DNA from: Rhizomicrobium electricum
Lineage (GTDB): Bacteria > Pseudomonadota > Alphaproteobacteria > Micropepsales > Micropepsaceae
Assembly: GCF_011762045.1 (NCBI RefSeq)
Contig: NZ_JAASQS010000002.1
Location: forward strand, 1-64,000
Direction: 5' to 3'
Length of the DNA stretch: 64,000 nt
Shown here one piece after another: positions 27,387-37,033 of this stretch (positions are counted from its first letter, which is position 1; each line of letters opens with the position of its first letter). The notes beneath the pieces were generated by a model. The model saw nothing but the letters and a program-made list of their open reading frames with translations. It had not been told where the DNA came from and searched no databases. The translations under genes were made by a program, and so were the position numbers.

Positions 27387-27791
27387 TTACTCCTTCAGAA
27401 CCGTCTTGCCGGCCGGCAGGCATACGATGTTCGCCGGATAGGCTTGGAATTTGAGCGTGCCGAACTGGTCGGCGGTCTGCACCGGAGGCGTCTTCTTGCT
27501 CTCCATTTTGACTTCGTAGCAGACCATGTGCAGCTTGGAATCGACGATCGGATACGTCGTTTTGCCGACCATCTTGGCGGTCGGCGTGCACAATTGCACC
27601 GGCCGCACCAGGGTAGCTTTCCACTTGCCGAATTGATCGGTGAGGACCACGTCGCGCGCCTTGAACGAAACATCCTTCACCGGATAGCAGAGGTAATGAT
27701 TACCTTTTGGAATATCCGCCCCCGCTGCCGGCAGCGCGATCATCATGCCTGCGAGCGCGCCGAGTAACGCGCCGGTCGATACATTTTTCAT
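27387..27791 (-). CDS. Secreted protein with two internal Cys repeats
   Basis: A 134-residue protein with a signal peptide (GALAGMMIALPAAGA). The mature part consists of two related units of about 42 residues. One has HYLCYPVK, LTDQFGKWK, LCTPTAK; the other has HMVCYEVK, TADQFGTLK, VCLPAGK. Each has two cysteines, suggesting two small disulfide-bearing modules. No function is recognised. It converges with the atp operon. Confidence 0.65.
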   Translation of the reverse strand: MKNVSTGALLGALAGMMIALPAAGADIPKGNHYLCYPVKDVSFKARDVVLTDQFGKWKATLVRPVQLCTPTAKMVGKTTYPIVDSKLHMVCYEVKMESKKTPPVQTADQFGTLKFQAYPANIVCLPAGKTVLKE

Positions 27792-28032
27792 GCAAACCTC
27801 CTGCGCCTGTGGCCGAAGCCACTTTTGATGCCCAATCCAATCGGACGGATGCTTGCGGGCGAATACATCCGCCTACGCAGACGCTGAGGCATGCAGTTTA
27901 GCAGGACAGCGGCGTTGAACGTGCAACCCAGTCGTAGCTGCAGCGCGTTTGTCGTTACGACAGCTTCGACAACCGCTCTTTTTGAAAAGATGATCTCAGA
28001 ACAGCCGGTTCCCTCATGCGTTTTGGTCTTGT

Positions 28033-28055
28033 TATAATCTATGCACACGGGTGCA
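28033..28055 (+). promoter_or_regulatory. Probable -10 box and dyad upstream of the ferritin-like gene
   Basis: tataat occupies 28033-28038, about 31 bases before the ATG. A small dyad, tgcac-acgg-gtgca, follows at 28042-28055, near the expected transcription start. No good -35 hexamer is seen, so an activator may be needed. The dyad could be an operator. Confidence 0.4.
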
Positions 28056-28069
28056 CACACGAGGCCAGA

Positions 28070-28927
28070 ATGACGTCAGAACCGGTCTATAGGCAGGGCT
28101 GGAGCCCAGACGATATCGCGTGGGACAAGTTCGATCGCTCCAAGGCGGAGCCGTGGCTGGTCGACGCGATCAAGTCGGCGGCGCTGGTCGAGTACAATGC
28201 CCCGGACTATGTCGGCTATCTCAAGCGCGTCTTCCCCGATCCGTCGTTCCATCCCGTCATTGAGCAATGGGGCCGCGAAGAGAGCCAGCATGGGTTGGTG
28301 CTCGGCCGCTGGGCGGAGATGGCCGATCCGTCGTTCGATCTGGAAGACGCCTTCGCACGCTTTCGCGCCGGCTACCGCCCGGCCCATTTCGACGGCTCCG
28401 ACGAGACCTCGGTGCGCGGCTCCAAACGGGGCGAGATGATCGCGCGCTGCGTGGTCGAAAGCGGCACCTCGTCCTATTACACCGCCATCAAGGAAGCGAC
28501 GGCTGAACCGGTACTGCAAGAAATCGCCGGACGCATCGCGGCCGACGAATACCGCCATTACAAGCTGTTCTACGAAACTCTTCAGACCCAGGATGAAGCC
28601 GACCTGCCATTGTGGAGGAAGATCGTCATCGCGGTCGGCCGCGCCGCCGAAAGCGACGACGACGAGATCGCGTTCTCCCGCTATTGCGCCACCGTCCCCG
28701 CCTCGGAAGTGACCGCCCGCCCCTACAGCCGCACCGCCTGCTCGCGCGCCGTGACCACAACCACGCTCAGGATCTACCGCCGTCGCCACATCGAGAAACT
28801 GACCCGGATGATCGCCAAGGCGATCGGCGCCGATCCGCAGGGATGGCCCGTCAAACTGGCCGGAGCCGGCCTGTGGCGCATGCTCACGGTGCGTGCAGGC
28901 CTGATCCGCGCGACAGCGGCTGCTTGA
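28070..28927 (+). CDS. Ferritin-like diiron protein
   Basis: A 285-residue cytoplasmic protein with a four-helix diiron pattern. It has an early Glu (ALVEYNAPDYVGYL), EESQHGLVLGRW as the first ExxH, VVESGTSSYYTAI, then ADEYRHYKLFYETL as the second DExxH. This is the arrangement of the acyl-ACP desaturase/ferritin-like superfamily. The ATG at 28070 follows gagg; the upstream in-frame ATG at 28016 would place the probable -10 box inside the gene. The C-terminus is basic. The substrate is unknown. Confidence 0.75.
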   Translation: MTSEPVYRQGWSPDDIAWDKFDRSKAEPWLVDAIKSAALVEYNAPDYVGYLKRVFPDPSFHPVIEQWGREESQHGLVLGRWAEMADPSFDLEDAFARFRAGYRPAHFDGSDETSVRGSKRGEMIARCVVESGTSSYYTAIKEATAEPVLQEIAGRIAADEYRHYKLFYETLQTQDEADLPLWRKIVIAVGRAAESDDDEIAFSRYCATVPASEVTARPYSRTACSRAVTTTTLRIYRRRHIEKLTRMIAKAIGADPQGWPVKLAGAGLWRMLTVRAGLIRATAAA

Positions 28928-29120
28928 TCTCGGCGACGGGCTGCGGCCGCAAGCCGAAATGGTTCTGCCACACCGACACTCCGACCACCGCAGCCCAGAA
29001 CGTGAGCGACAGGACCATCAGCCAAGCCGGCACGTCCGCCAATCCGGCCGCCGCCACAAATACGAGGGGCGTCACCGCGCAGGATACGAGAAGGGCAAAC
29101 ACTCTGGTCATGGGGGTCAT
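28884..29120 (-). CDS. Small two-helix membrane protein, copy 1
   Basis: A 78-residue protein with two hydrophobic segments (VFALLVSCAVTPLVFVAAAG and VPAWLMVLSLTFWAAVVGV) and a short polar tail. It is a paralogue of the product at 29228-29443: MTxVxALLxxCA and DVPAWL are shared in register. Function unknown. Its 3' end overlaps the 3' end of the ferritin-like gene on the other strand by 44 bases. Confidence 0.5.
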   Translation of the reverse strand: MTPMTRVFALLVSCAVTPLVFVAAAGLADVPAWLMVLSLTFWAAVVGVSVWQNHFGLRPQPVAEIKQPLSRGSGLHAP

Positions 29121-29227
29121 GTGGTGACACCCCGGCGTGGCTTCAAGGGGGAGAAATTGCGGCCCGTCTGTGACCCGTGATGGCCGCGTTACTGACCGGC
29201 GCGGCACGCTTGAACGGTGTTAGCCGC

Positions 29228-29443
29228 TCAGCGCCACCGTATCCACGTCGGCGGCCTGATCTCATCGGGCGACGAACGGCGGGTTCCGAACCGGGTCTGC
29301 CAACCCCAGGCGAGCGTAATCGCTGCGCCGAATGCAAGCGCCAGCCAGAGGAGCCACGCGGGAACATCCACCGGAAGGGCCGCGTACACGATCACGAGCA
29401 CCGTCGCTGCACAGGCGCCAAGAAGTGCGATGACCTTAGTCAT
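29228..29443 (-). CDS. Small two-helix membrane protein, copy 2
   Basis: A 71-residue paralogue of the gene at 28884-29120. It has MTKVIALLGACAATVLVIVY, then VDVPAWLLWLALAFGAAITL, then a WGWQTRFG tail equivalent to VWQNHFG in copy 1. Conservation of protein over DNA sequence supports both being real genes. Function unknown. Confidence 0.5.
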   Translation of the reverse strand: MTKVIALLGACAATVLVIVYAALPVDVPAWLLWLALAFGAAITLAWGWQTRFGTRRSSPDEIRPPTWIRWR

Positions 29444-29489
29444 GCCGCTTTTATGATCTCAACTTGAGGTAGTCGCAAGAGGGCTCTTG

Positions 29490-29846
29490 ATGCGAATTCC
29501 AATTCTGCTGATCGCCGCGGCGCTGACGGCCCCTGCCCTGGCGCAAAATGAATCCGATTGGGTTTCGTATTTCACGTTCCAGGACGTGAAGTTCTTCTAC
29601 GCCCCCTCGACGGTGCAGAAGGATGGCGCGGTGCGGATCGTCAAATGGCACGACAGCCGCAATCCGCAAGTCGTGTTCAAGGTCCGGATCGATTGCACCG
29701 CCCGCACGATCCAAAGTCTCGAGGCCGACGAATACGACCTTCTCACCGGCGACTATTACGAAACCGCCGACCTCTCCGGCCAGCCACCCGACCCACTCGG
29801 CGCCTCGGACTCGATGGGCAGCGCGCTGGCGAAAACGGTGTGCTGA
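29490..29846 (+). CDS. Small secreted protein, surface-adhesin E-like
   Basis: A 118-residue exported protein with a signal peptide ending APALA. The body (WVSYFTFQDVKFFYAPSTV, then VRIVKWHDS, then a Cys in RIDCTARTI and one at the very C-terminus) resembles the small adhesin-E-like family in layout; that match is tentative. The ATG at 29490 is chosen because gaggg precedes it at six bases. Confidence 0.55.
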   Translation: MRIPILLIAAALTAPALAQNESDWVSYFTFQDVKFFYAPSTVQKDGAVRIVKWHDSRNPQVVFKVRIDCTARTIQSLEADEYDLLTGDYYETADLSGQPPDPLGASDSMGSALAKTVC

Positions 29847-29914
29847 GCACGCCCACACATCAGGCAAAGGAGCATATGTCCGAAAGCGGACGCCAGTCGG
29901 TCCAACTTCTTCGC

Positions 29915-32686
29915 TCAGACAACGGAAAATTTGTAGCTGCCTGACCCGGCCGATACCGCCACTATGCGGCTATCGCGTGCGAGAATGTTCAGACCATCAC
30001 GCGGCCGCATGGGCCGTCCATTCTCGAGGACGGTCTGGTTTGTCGAAGCCGGAATCTGGATGACAGCATCGGTGTTCGGCGGAAGCGTGACACGGAGCTG
30101 CAGCCCCATCGCGTTTCTGCGCCACTCTGTCGAGATTCGGCCATACACGGCCTCATAGCTGCCGACGGCAAATTTGAGCCGGGGATCGCAGATGGGGCGG
30201 ATGAGGATTTGTTCGAATCCCGGCGCCGTCTGATCGATGCCCGCAATGCGACGGTACAAAAACGCCGTAATCGCACCGAAGGCGTAGTGGTTGTAGGAAT
30301 TCATCGCGATGTCGCCGGTGTCGCTGTTCCACCGCTCCCACATCGTGGTGGCGCCCTTCATGACCATGTAGCCCCAGGAGGGATAACCGGTCTGCAAAAG
30401 CAGCTCGACCGCGAGGTCTTCGTGACCGTGGGATGCCAAGGCATCGAGAATATACGGCGTTCCGAGGAATCCTGTCGAAGGTTTGGTGCCGTGGGCGCGG
30501 ATATTGGATGCAAGCTTGTCTGCCGCCGCGCTACGCAGGGCTTCCGGCAACAAGCCGAAGGCGAGCGCCAGGATATAGCTGGTCTGACTGCCGCTTCCCA
30601 CTTCACCATCGGCGCGGACATATTCCTTCCGGAATGCGGCGGCGATCTCGGCGGCAAGCCGTTTGTAGGACGCGTACGCTTCGGTTCTGCTGGTAGCCGC
30701 TGCCATTTCGGCCATAAGCGACGCGGAATAGGCCCAGAACGCCGTCCCGATGAGGTCCTTCGGCGTGGGCTTGTCACCGGAATCGATCGCGAGCCAATCG
30801 CCCCAATCGCTGCCTCGCCCGTTTCGCCAAACGCGGTCTGGATTTGCGTTCAAGATATACGCGATCCATCGCTCCATGGCGGCCCAGTTGTGGTCGATAA
30901 TGGCGGTATCGCCATAGTGGCGGAAAACGGTCCACGGAATGATGACACCGCCGTCCGCCCAGCCTGGCGCACCCATGAAGCGGCCGTCGCCCATCGCATG
31001 CGGGGTCATTTCGGGGAAGGCGCCATCCGCGGATTGGCCCGCCCGAACATCGCCCATGAAGCGGTTCGCAAAGGCGTCCGTATCCATGTTGAAGGAAGCG
31101 GCATCCCAGAATACCTGGGCATCGCCGAGCCAACCCATACGCTCGTCCCGTTGCGGACAGTCCGTGGGAATGCCCATGAAGTTCGAACGCTGGCTCCAGA
31201 CCGAATTCTGCCAGAACTTCTGGATCACGGGGTTACCGACACGGAACTCACCGGTAGCGGGCAAATCGCTGTGAATGACGACGCCCGTTACCGCATCTTT
31301 TGAAGCTTCGCCTGGAAAACCGGACACCTCGGCGTAACGGAAGCCAAAATAGGTGAAGCGAGGTTCCCAGGTTTCGCCGTTCGGGTCGCCTTTGAGGATG
31401 TATGTGGCTTGTGCTCTAGCCGTTCTTAAGTTGGACTGATCCACTCGGCCCGATGGCGCGAGGTATTCCGCAAAGCGCAGCTTCACTTCTGTGCCGGCCG
31501 GCCCTTTTACGTTCAGCCAGATCAAACCCGCGAAATTCTGGCCGAAATCGAAAACGGCGATGCCTGCTTCAGGCGCGGTCACGGCGACAGGCTTCAGCTT
31601 CATCACTTTCCGGATCGGGGGTGATAGCTGGGCTTCGAGAACCGCGGGAGGAGCTTCACCTATTTCCGCCGGAGCCCAGGCGCTATCGTCAAACCCGATG
31701 GAATCCCAACCGGGTTGTTCCATTCGCGCGTCATAGACCTCACCATCGTATATCTGCGAAAAGCGAACGGGCGACGCCGCAATGCGCCAATGCTCGTCGG
31801 TGCAGACAAGGTCCTTTGTCCCGTCGGCATAGAACAGCTCCAATTGAGCCAGAAACCGGTTGGGCGGGGCGCCAAACATGTAGGCCTTCGGTTCCCAGCT
31901 ATACGGGCTTCCATACCAGCCATCACCGACCATGGAGGCCAGGACATTCTCTCCGCGTACGATCAGTTCGGTGACATCGTATACCTGATAGAGCAGCCGT
32001 TTGCGGTAGTCCGTTAATTCCGGTGCCAGAGTCCGATCCCCTGCCGGCTTGCCGTTTATACGGGCCTCATAGACACCAAGCGCGGTTGCGTACAGACGGG
32101 CGCGAACAACGGATTTGGCGACGGAAAACCTACGGCCGAGCAGCATGGCCGGTTGTGCGGGATACGCTTTCGCCGTCTCGCCGGCTCGATGTGCCGCACG
32201 GTAGGCCTTGCCGGCAGCGTCCTCCACGACGACCCACGCCGCGTTCCAATCACCGCTGGCGAGCAAGCCCATTTCCCACCAGGTAGGCGCACACTTCGCG
32301 ATCCGGCCTTTGTTGTCGGCAACTTCGACCGACCAATAACAGCGCTGCCGCGATGCGAGTTCCGGCCCGGCATACGGCACATCGACCGAACGCCGCGATA
32401 AGACTTGTCCGCTGTCCCAGATGTCGGCGCGTCCCGCCCTGAGCACTTCCATGCTCGATGCCACGCGAATGCGATACGATACCTGCCGGATGTTCCGGCC
32501 GCCGGCCGCGATCCGCCAGGAAAAACGAGGGCGCCGTTCTTCCAAACCCAAGGGGTTGTCGAGGCGTTCAACCTGCGGCTTCTCGATCCGCAAGCCGTCC
32601 GCTTTCAAGCCTTCGGATGCCGTAGCGCCTGGCGTTCCAAGGACAATTCCGGCTGTCGTCAAAAAAGTTCTACGACACATCCCCAT
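29915..32686 (-). CDS. Alpha-L-rhamnosidase, GH78, Tat-exported
   Basis: A 923-residue glycosidase that releases terminal alpha-L-rhamnose from pectin side chains or plant glycosides. The N-terminus has a twin-arginine signal (CRRTFLTTAGIV). Beta-sandwich domains follow, including the bacterial rhamnosidase N-domain (YEARINGKPAGDRTLAPELTDY). The catalytic barrel has the GH78 signature PTDCPQRDERMGWLGDAQ. A C-terminal beta domain closes the protein. The start could be 32740, 32686 or 32680; 32686 has ggag nearby and keeps the Tat motif near the N-terminus. Confidence 0.88.
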   Translation of the reverse strand: MGMCRRTFLTTAGIVLGTPGATASEGLKADGLRIEKPQVERLDNPLGLEERRPRFSWRIAAGGRNIRQVSYRIRVASSMEVLRAGRADIWDSGQVLSRRSVDVPYAGPELASRQRCYWSVEVADNKGRIAKCAPTWWEMGLLASGDWNAAWVVVEDAAGKAYRAAHRAGETAKAYPAQPAMLLGRRFSVAKSVVRARLYATALGVYEARINGKPAGDRTLAPELTDYRKRLLYQVYDVTELIVRGENVLASMVGDGWYGSPYSWEPKAYMFGAPPNRFLAQLELFYADGTKDLVCTDEHWRIAASPVRFSQIYDGEVYDARMEQPGWDSIGFDDSAWAPAEIGEAPPAVLEAQLSPPIRKVMKLKPVAVTAPEAGIAVFDFGQNFAGLIWLNVKGPAGTEVKLRFAEYLAPSGRVDQSNLRTARAQATYILKGDPNGETWEPRFTYFGFRYAEVSGFPGEASKDAVTGVVIHSDLPATGEFRVGNPVIQKFWQNSVWSQRSNFMGIPTDCPQRDERMGWLGDAQVFWDAASFNMDTDAFANRFMGDVRAGQSADGAFPEMTPHAMGDGRFMGAPGWADGGVIIPWTVFRHYGDTAIIDHNWAAMERWIAYILNANPDRVWRNGRGSDWGDWLAIDSGDKPTPKDLIGTAFWAYSASLMAEMAAATSRTEAYASYKRLAAEIAAAFRKEYVRADGEVGSGSQTSYILALAFGLLPEALRSAAADKLASNIRAHGTKPSTGFLGTPYILDALASHGHEDLAVELLLQTGYPSWGYMVMKGATTMWERWNSDTGDIAMNSYNHYAFGAITAFLYRRIAGIDQTAPGFEQILIRPICDPRLKFAVGSYEAVYGRISTEWRRNAMGLQLRVTLPPNTDAVIQIPASTNQTVLENGRPMRPRDGLNILARDSRIVAVSAGSGSYKFSVV

Positions 32687-33049
32687 TTGGCTCTGCTCCA
32701 CGACGCCGTTATCACGGATAACTATGGAACCGGGCGGCATGCGATTACCAGCCCAAAGGCATGTCCGGCGTGGCCCTTAGTTACCATTCCAGGACGTTTC
32801 AAATACCCGGACCATTGGGGAGGCGATAAATGAATAAAACGCCCACCGCATAAGCTTTTTCAGTGCGGCAGATCGAACGCCGCCTCTGATGATCGCCGGA
32901 AGGCGGCCCTCCGAATGTGATGGACTGCCGCATCGCCGCTATGGTGTATTGACCGTTCGATTATCCCGAACGATTGAACCGTTATAATGAATTGGATAGA
33001 TGTAAGCGGCATATGCCAGTTTGCCCGCGTATAAAACGCGAGTTCCTGC
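32687..33049. other. Intergenic region between divergent rhamnosidase and yeiH
   Basis: No gene is supported. A tataat box at 32983-32988 and a dyad cgttcg-N7-cgaacg (32954-32972) just upstream look like a promoter with an operator for yeiH. A second small dyad, cgcgt-ataaa-acgcg (33026-33040), lies just before the yeiH ATG. Confidence 0.4.
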
Positions 33050-34081
33050 ATGCATGCCCCTGCCCAGCGGATCCACCCTTTTGATCTTTCCCAGCTTCTA
33101 TCCGGCGCGCGTAGCGTGCTGCCGGGCCTTCTCCTCACCGCCGCCCTCGCCGCCTTTGCCGGGACCGTCCACACCATCCGGCTGTTCTCCGGTCTCAGTC
33201 CGCTGATCATCGCCATCGTGCTCGGCATGGCGTTCCACAACCTGATCGGCACGCCGGTCCGCGCCAAAGCCGGGGTCGGCTTCTCGATGCGCCGCATCCT
33301 GCGCTTCGCCATCATCCTGATCGGCCTGCAACTGACCGCCCAGCAAGTCGCCCAAGTCGGCCTCACCGGCCTAGTGTTGATCGCCGTCGTGTTGGGCGCG
33401 ACCTTCGTTTTCACCAAATGGCTGGGACGGCGCCTTGGCGTCGAGAGCAAGCTGGCCGAACTGATCGCCGCCGGTACCTCGATCTGCGGCGCCTCGGCGG
33501 TGATCGCCACCAACACCGTAACTGACGCGCCCGACGAAGACGTCGCCTATGCGGTGGCGTGCGTGACCGTGTTCGGCGGCATCGCCATGCTGGTCTATCC
33601 GCTGTTTCCGGCGCTGCTGCACCTCACCCCGCACCAGTACGGCCTGTGGGCGGGGTCTTCGATCCACGAGATCGCCCAGGTGGTCGGCGCCGCCTTCCAG
33701 GACGGCAAAGAGGCCGGCGAGTTCGCCACCATCACCAAGCTGTCCCGCATCGCCATGCTGGCGCCGCTGGTGATCGGCCTCGGCCTTATCAAGCACTACG
33801 GCAAGGCCGCCAAGCATCGCCGCCCTGTGCCGTTGCCGTGGTTCGTGCTCGGCTTTGTCGCCCTGGTCGGGCTCAACAGCGTCGTGACCATTCCGGCCGC
33901 CGACAAACAGGCTGTGGCCGCCTTCACCGCCTTCCTGCTGTCGATGGCGCTGGCGGGCATGGGGCTCGAAACCGACTTCGCCAAACTGCGCGCCAAGGGC
34001 CTGAAGCCGCTGCTTCTGGGATTTGCCGCCTTTCTTTTCGTCGCCGGATTCAGTCTCATGCTGATCGAATTGACCGCCTGA
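33050..34081 (+). CDS. yeiH: YeiH family membrane protein (putative sulfate/sulfite exporter)
   Basis: A 343-residue polytopic inner-membrane protein of the UPF0324/YeiH family. About ten hydrophobic helices are visible. Family motifs include [16 protein letters not shown], the conserved [14 protein letters not shown], and [12 protein letters not shown]. Sulfonate or sulfite export is proposed for the family but is not proven. A LysR regulator follows 7 bases later on the same strand, whereas in many bacteria the pair is divergent. Confidence 0.88.
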   Translation: MHAPAQRIHPFDLSQLLSGARSVLPGLLLTAALAAFAGTVHTIRLFSGLSPLIIAIVLGMAFHNLIGTPVRAKAGVGFSMRRILRFAIILIGLQLTAQQVAQVGLTGLVLIAVVLGATFVFTKWLGRRLGVESKLAELIAAGTSICGASAVIATNTVTDAPDEDVAYAVACVTVFGGIAMLVYPLFPALLHLTPHQYGLWAGSSIHEIAQVVGAAFQDGKEAGEFATITKLSRIAMLAPLVIGLGLIKHYGKAAKHRRPVPLPWFVLGFVALVGLNSVVTIPAADKQAVAAFTAFLLSMALAGMGLETDFAKLRAKGLKPLLLGFAAFLFVAGFSLMLIELTA

Positions 34082-34088
34082 CTCGCCA

Positions 34089-35003
34089 ATGACCCTGGAG
34101 CAGCTCCGCATCTTCGTCGCCGTAGCCGAACGCCAGCATGTGACCCAGGCGGCGCGGGCGCTGCACCTCACCCAGTCGGCGGTCAGCGCCGCGGTGGCGG
34201 CGATCGAGAGCCGCTATGCCGTCACCCTGTTCGACCGCGTCGGCCGCGGCATCCGTCTCACCGAGACCGGCAAGCGGTTTCTCGCCCAGGCGCGGGCGGT
34301 GCTGGCGCGGGCGGCCGAAGCCGAGACCGTGCTGGCCGATCTGTCGGCGCTGAAGATCGGCAGCCTCGCGTTGGCCGCCAGCCAGACGGTCGGCAATTAC
34401 TGGCTGCCGCCGCTGATGCAGCGCTTTCACGCCGGCAACGACGGCATTGCCCTCACGCTCACCATCGGCAACACCGAAACCGTGCGCGAGGCGGTGCATG
34501 AAGGCCAAGTCGATCTCGGCTTCATCGAAGGCCCGATCGACGATCCGCTGCTGTCGGTGACCGCGATTGCCGACGACGAGATGGTGATGGTGGCGCCGCC
34601 CGGACTGGTCCCCGTCCGCAAACGCCTCGGCGCCGCCGATCTGGCCAAAATCCCGTGGGTGCTGCGCGAGCACGGCTCCGCCACGCGCGTGATCCTGGAA
34701 GAGGCGCTGCACAAAGCGGGAGTACCGGCCGCGGCGCTGAAAATCGTGCTCGTACTGCCGTCGAACGAATCCGTCCGCGCGGCCGTGGAAGCCGGTGCCG
34801 GCGCCACGCTGCTATCCCGCCATGCGGTCGACGGGGCGCTGCGCAGCGGCACGCTGGAGCGCCTGCCCTTCGCTCTGCCGAAGCGGCATTTCTATGTGCT
34901 GCGCCACAAGCAGCGCTATGGCAGCGCCGCCGCAAACGCGTTTCTCGCCCTGGTCCGCGAAGACAAACGCACTAAACGCCGCGCTTCACCAGCATCCGCT
35001 TGA
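34089..35003 (+). CDS. LysR family transcriptional regulator
   Basis: A 304-residue regulator. The N-terminal winged helix-turn-helix has [27 protein letters not shown], read over residues 3-29. The effector domain starts near residue 90 with [19 protein letters not shown], resembling CysB/YeiE/CbbR-type sensors. It follows yeiH directly and probably regulates it. The last 32 bases overlap the end of sdhB on the other strand. Confidence 0.92.
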   Translation: MTLEQLRIFVAVAERQHVTQAARALHLTQSAVSAAVAAIESRYAVTLFDRVGRGIRLTETGKRFLAQARAVLARAAEAETVLADLSALKIGSLALAASQTVGNYWLPPLMQRFHAGNDGIALTLTIGNTETVREAVHEGQVDLGFIEGPIDDPLLSVTAIADDEMVMVAPPGLVPVRKRLGAADLAKIPWVLREHGSATRVILEEALHKAGVPAAALKIVLVLPSNESVRAAVEAGAGATLLSRHAVDGALRSGTLERLPFALPKRHFYVLRHKQRYGSAAANAFLALVREDKRTKRRASPASA

Positions 35004-35766
35004 TATTGCCGATCGCCTCGGCCGGATTGAGGTTCTTCGGGCAGGTGGCGGCGCAGTTCATGATGGTGTGGCAGCGATAAAGCCGGAACGGGTCTTCGAG
35101 ATCGTCGAGGCGCTCGGGGGTCATCTCATCGCGGCTGTCGGCGATCCAGCGATAGGACTGCAGCAGCGCCGCCGGGCCGAGATAGCGATCCGAATTCCAC
35201 CAATAACTTGGGCACGCGGTCGAGCACGAGGCGCACAGGATGCACTCGTAGAGGCCGTCGAGCTTGGCGCGTTCTTCCGGCGATTGTTTCCATTCGGTCT
35301 CGGGTTCGGCCGTCTTGGTCTGCAGGTACGGCTTGATCGAGGCGTGCTGGGCGTAGAAATGCGTCAGGTCCGGCACCAGATCCTTCACCACCGGCATATG
35401 CGGCAGCGGATAGACCTTGATCGGACCGGAGACGTCGGTGATCGCCTTGGTGCAGGCCAGCGTGTTGACGCCCGCAATGTTCATCGAGCATGAGCCGCAC
35501 ACCCCTTCGCGGCACGAGCGGCGGAAGGTCAGTGTCGGGTCGATCTCGTTCTTGATCTTGATGAGGGCGTCCAGAACCATCGGCCCGCAGCTATCGAGAT
35601 CGACCGTGTAGGTGTCGATGCGGGGGGCTCCGCCGTCCGCCGGATCGTAGCGGTAGATCTTGAATTCCTTGGTCCGCTTGGCCTTTTTGCCATTCGGCTC
35701 CTTCGGCCCTTCCCACGTCTTGCCTTTGACGGGCTTGGAGCCTTTCGGCAGCACGAATTGAACCAT
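34972..35766 (-). CDS. sdhB: Succinate dehydrogenase iron-sulfur subunit
   Basis: The 264-residue Fe-S subunit of complex II. The [2Fe-2S] ligands are in [21 protein letters not shown], and the [4Fe-4S] and [3Fe-4S] ligands in [12 protein letters not shown] and [18 protein letters not shown] ribosome site (ggaga) precedes the ATG. It is transcribed alone, about 16 kb from sdhC-D-A (51658-54228) and on the opposite strand, unlike the usual sdhCDAB operon. Confidence 0.96.
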   Translation of the reverse strand: MVQFVLPKGSKPVKGKTWEGPKEPNGKKAKRTKEFKIYRYDPADGGAPRIDTYTVDLDSCGPMVLDALIKIKNEIDPTLTFRRSCREGVCGSCSMNIAGVNTLACTKAITDVSGPIKVYPLPHMPVVKDLVPDLTHFYAQHASIKPYLQTKTAEPETEWKQSPEERAKLDGLYECILCASCSTACPSYWWNSDRYLGPAALLQSYRWIADSRDEMTPERLDDLEDPFRLYRCHTIMNCAATCPKNLNPAEAIGNIKRMLVKRGV

Positions 35767-35842
35767 CTGATTCTCCGGGGAAAAATCGGCGGGGAACCAG
35801 CTTTAGCAAAGCCGGACGGCCGCTGCAATGTTGTCGCAGCCC

Positions 35843-37033
35843 CTAAATCACTCCCAACCGCTTCCCCACTACCTCGAATTTCTCCAGCGCGAACGCCACC
35901 TGTTCGTCGGTCAACGACGCGCACATTTGGATGCGCAGGCGGGCGGTGCCTTCGGGGACCACGGGATAGCCGAAGCCGGTGATGAAGATGCCCTCGCCCA
36001 GCAGTTCCTGGCTCATCTTGATGGCGAATGCCGTATCGCCGACGATGATCGGCACGATGGCGCTGGCGCCTTCGAGCGGCTTGAAGCCGAGTTTCTTCAG
36101 TCCCTCGCGCATCATCTTGGCGAGCGCGTGCAGCCGTGTCACCCGCTCGGGTTCGCGTTCGAGGATTTCGATCGCCTTCTTGGCACTGGCCGCAATCGTG
36201 GCCGGCAGCGCGTTGGAGAACAATTGCGGCCGCGAAACCTGGCTCAGATATTCGATCAGCGTTTCCGATCCGGCGACATAGCCGCCCGCGGCGCCGCCGA
36301 GCGCCTTGCCGAGCGTACCGGTGACGATGGCGATCTCGCCTTCTACGCCCCAATGCTCCGCCGTGCCGCGGCCGTGCTTGCCCATCACGCCGACGCCGTG
36401 GCTGTCGTCGAGAATGATGGCGGCGTTGTAGCGCTTGGCCAGGGTCACGATGTCGGGCAGCTTGGCGATATCGCCTTCCATCGAGAACACGCCGTCGGTG
36501 ACGATGAAGATGCGCCGCGCGTCGCGCACGTCGGCCAGCTTTTCGCGCAGATCGTCGATATCCGAATGGCGATAGACCAGACGCTTGGCTTTGGCGGCGC
36601 GGCAGCCGTCGATCAGCGAGGCATGGTTCAGCGCGTCGGAGACGATGGCGTCGCCCTCGCCCGCCACCGCCGGAATGAGCCCGGTATTCGCCGCCCAGCA
36701 CGACACGTAGGTCAGCGCCGCATGCGTGCGCGACAGCCGCGCCAGCGTCTGCTCGATCTCCTTGTGGATTTCGAACGTGCCGCAGATGAACCGCACCGAC
36801 GCGGTGCCGGCGCCATACTTGTCGAGCGCCGCCTTGCCGGCCGCGATCACTTCGGGATGATCGGCCAACCCAAGATAATTGTTGGAGGACAGCACTAAGA
36901 TGCGGCCGGACTTCTCGGCCATGCCGACTTCGGTATCCATCGGTCCGGTGATATGGCGGAAGGTCTTCAGCGTTCCCGCCTTGGCCATCGCCTGAAGATC
37001 GGTATGCAGCGATTCATCCAACGGTTGGGTCAT
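35843..37033 (-). CDS. kbl: Glycine C-acetyltransferase (2-amino-3-ketobutyrate CoA ligase)
   Basis: A 396-residue PLP enzyme that cleaves 2-amino-3-ketobutyrate with CoA to glycine and acetyl-CoA. It has [14 protein letters not shown], the Asp motif [13 protein letters not shown], and the PLP lysine in [14 protein letters not shown]. Length matches the family. It overlaps the tdh stop by 4 bases and completes the two-step threonine degradation route. Confidence 0.95.
   Translation of the reverse strand: MTQPLDESLHTDLQAMAKAGTLKTFRHITGPMDTEVGMAEKSGRILVLSSNNYLGLADHPEVIAAGKAALDKYGAGTASVRFICGTFEIHKEIEQTLARLSRTHAALTYVSCWAANTGLIPAVAGEGDAIVSDALNHASLIDGCRAAKAKRLVYRHSDIDDLREKLADVRDARRIFIVTDGVFSMEGDIAKLPDIVTLAKRYNAAIILDDSHGVGVMGKHGRGTAEHWGVEGEIAIVTGTLGKALGGAAGGYVAGSETLIEYLSQVSRPQLFSNALPATIAASAKKAIEILEREPERVTRLHALAKMMREGLKKLGFKPLEGASAIVPIIVGDTAFAIKMSQELLGEGIFITGFGYPVVPEGTARLRIQMCASLTDEQVAFALEKFEVVGKRLGVI

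Noticed and set aside
30209-31303. An open frame antisense to the rhamnosidase, with a tRNA-like gttcgaatccc
   Set aside because: The motif gttcgaatccc is part of the rhamnosidase codons and no cloverleaf forms around it. The frame has no domain.
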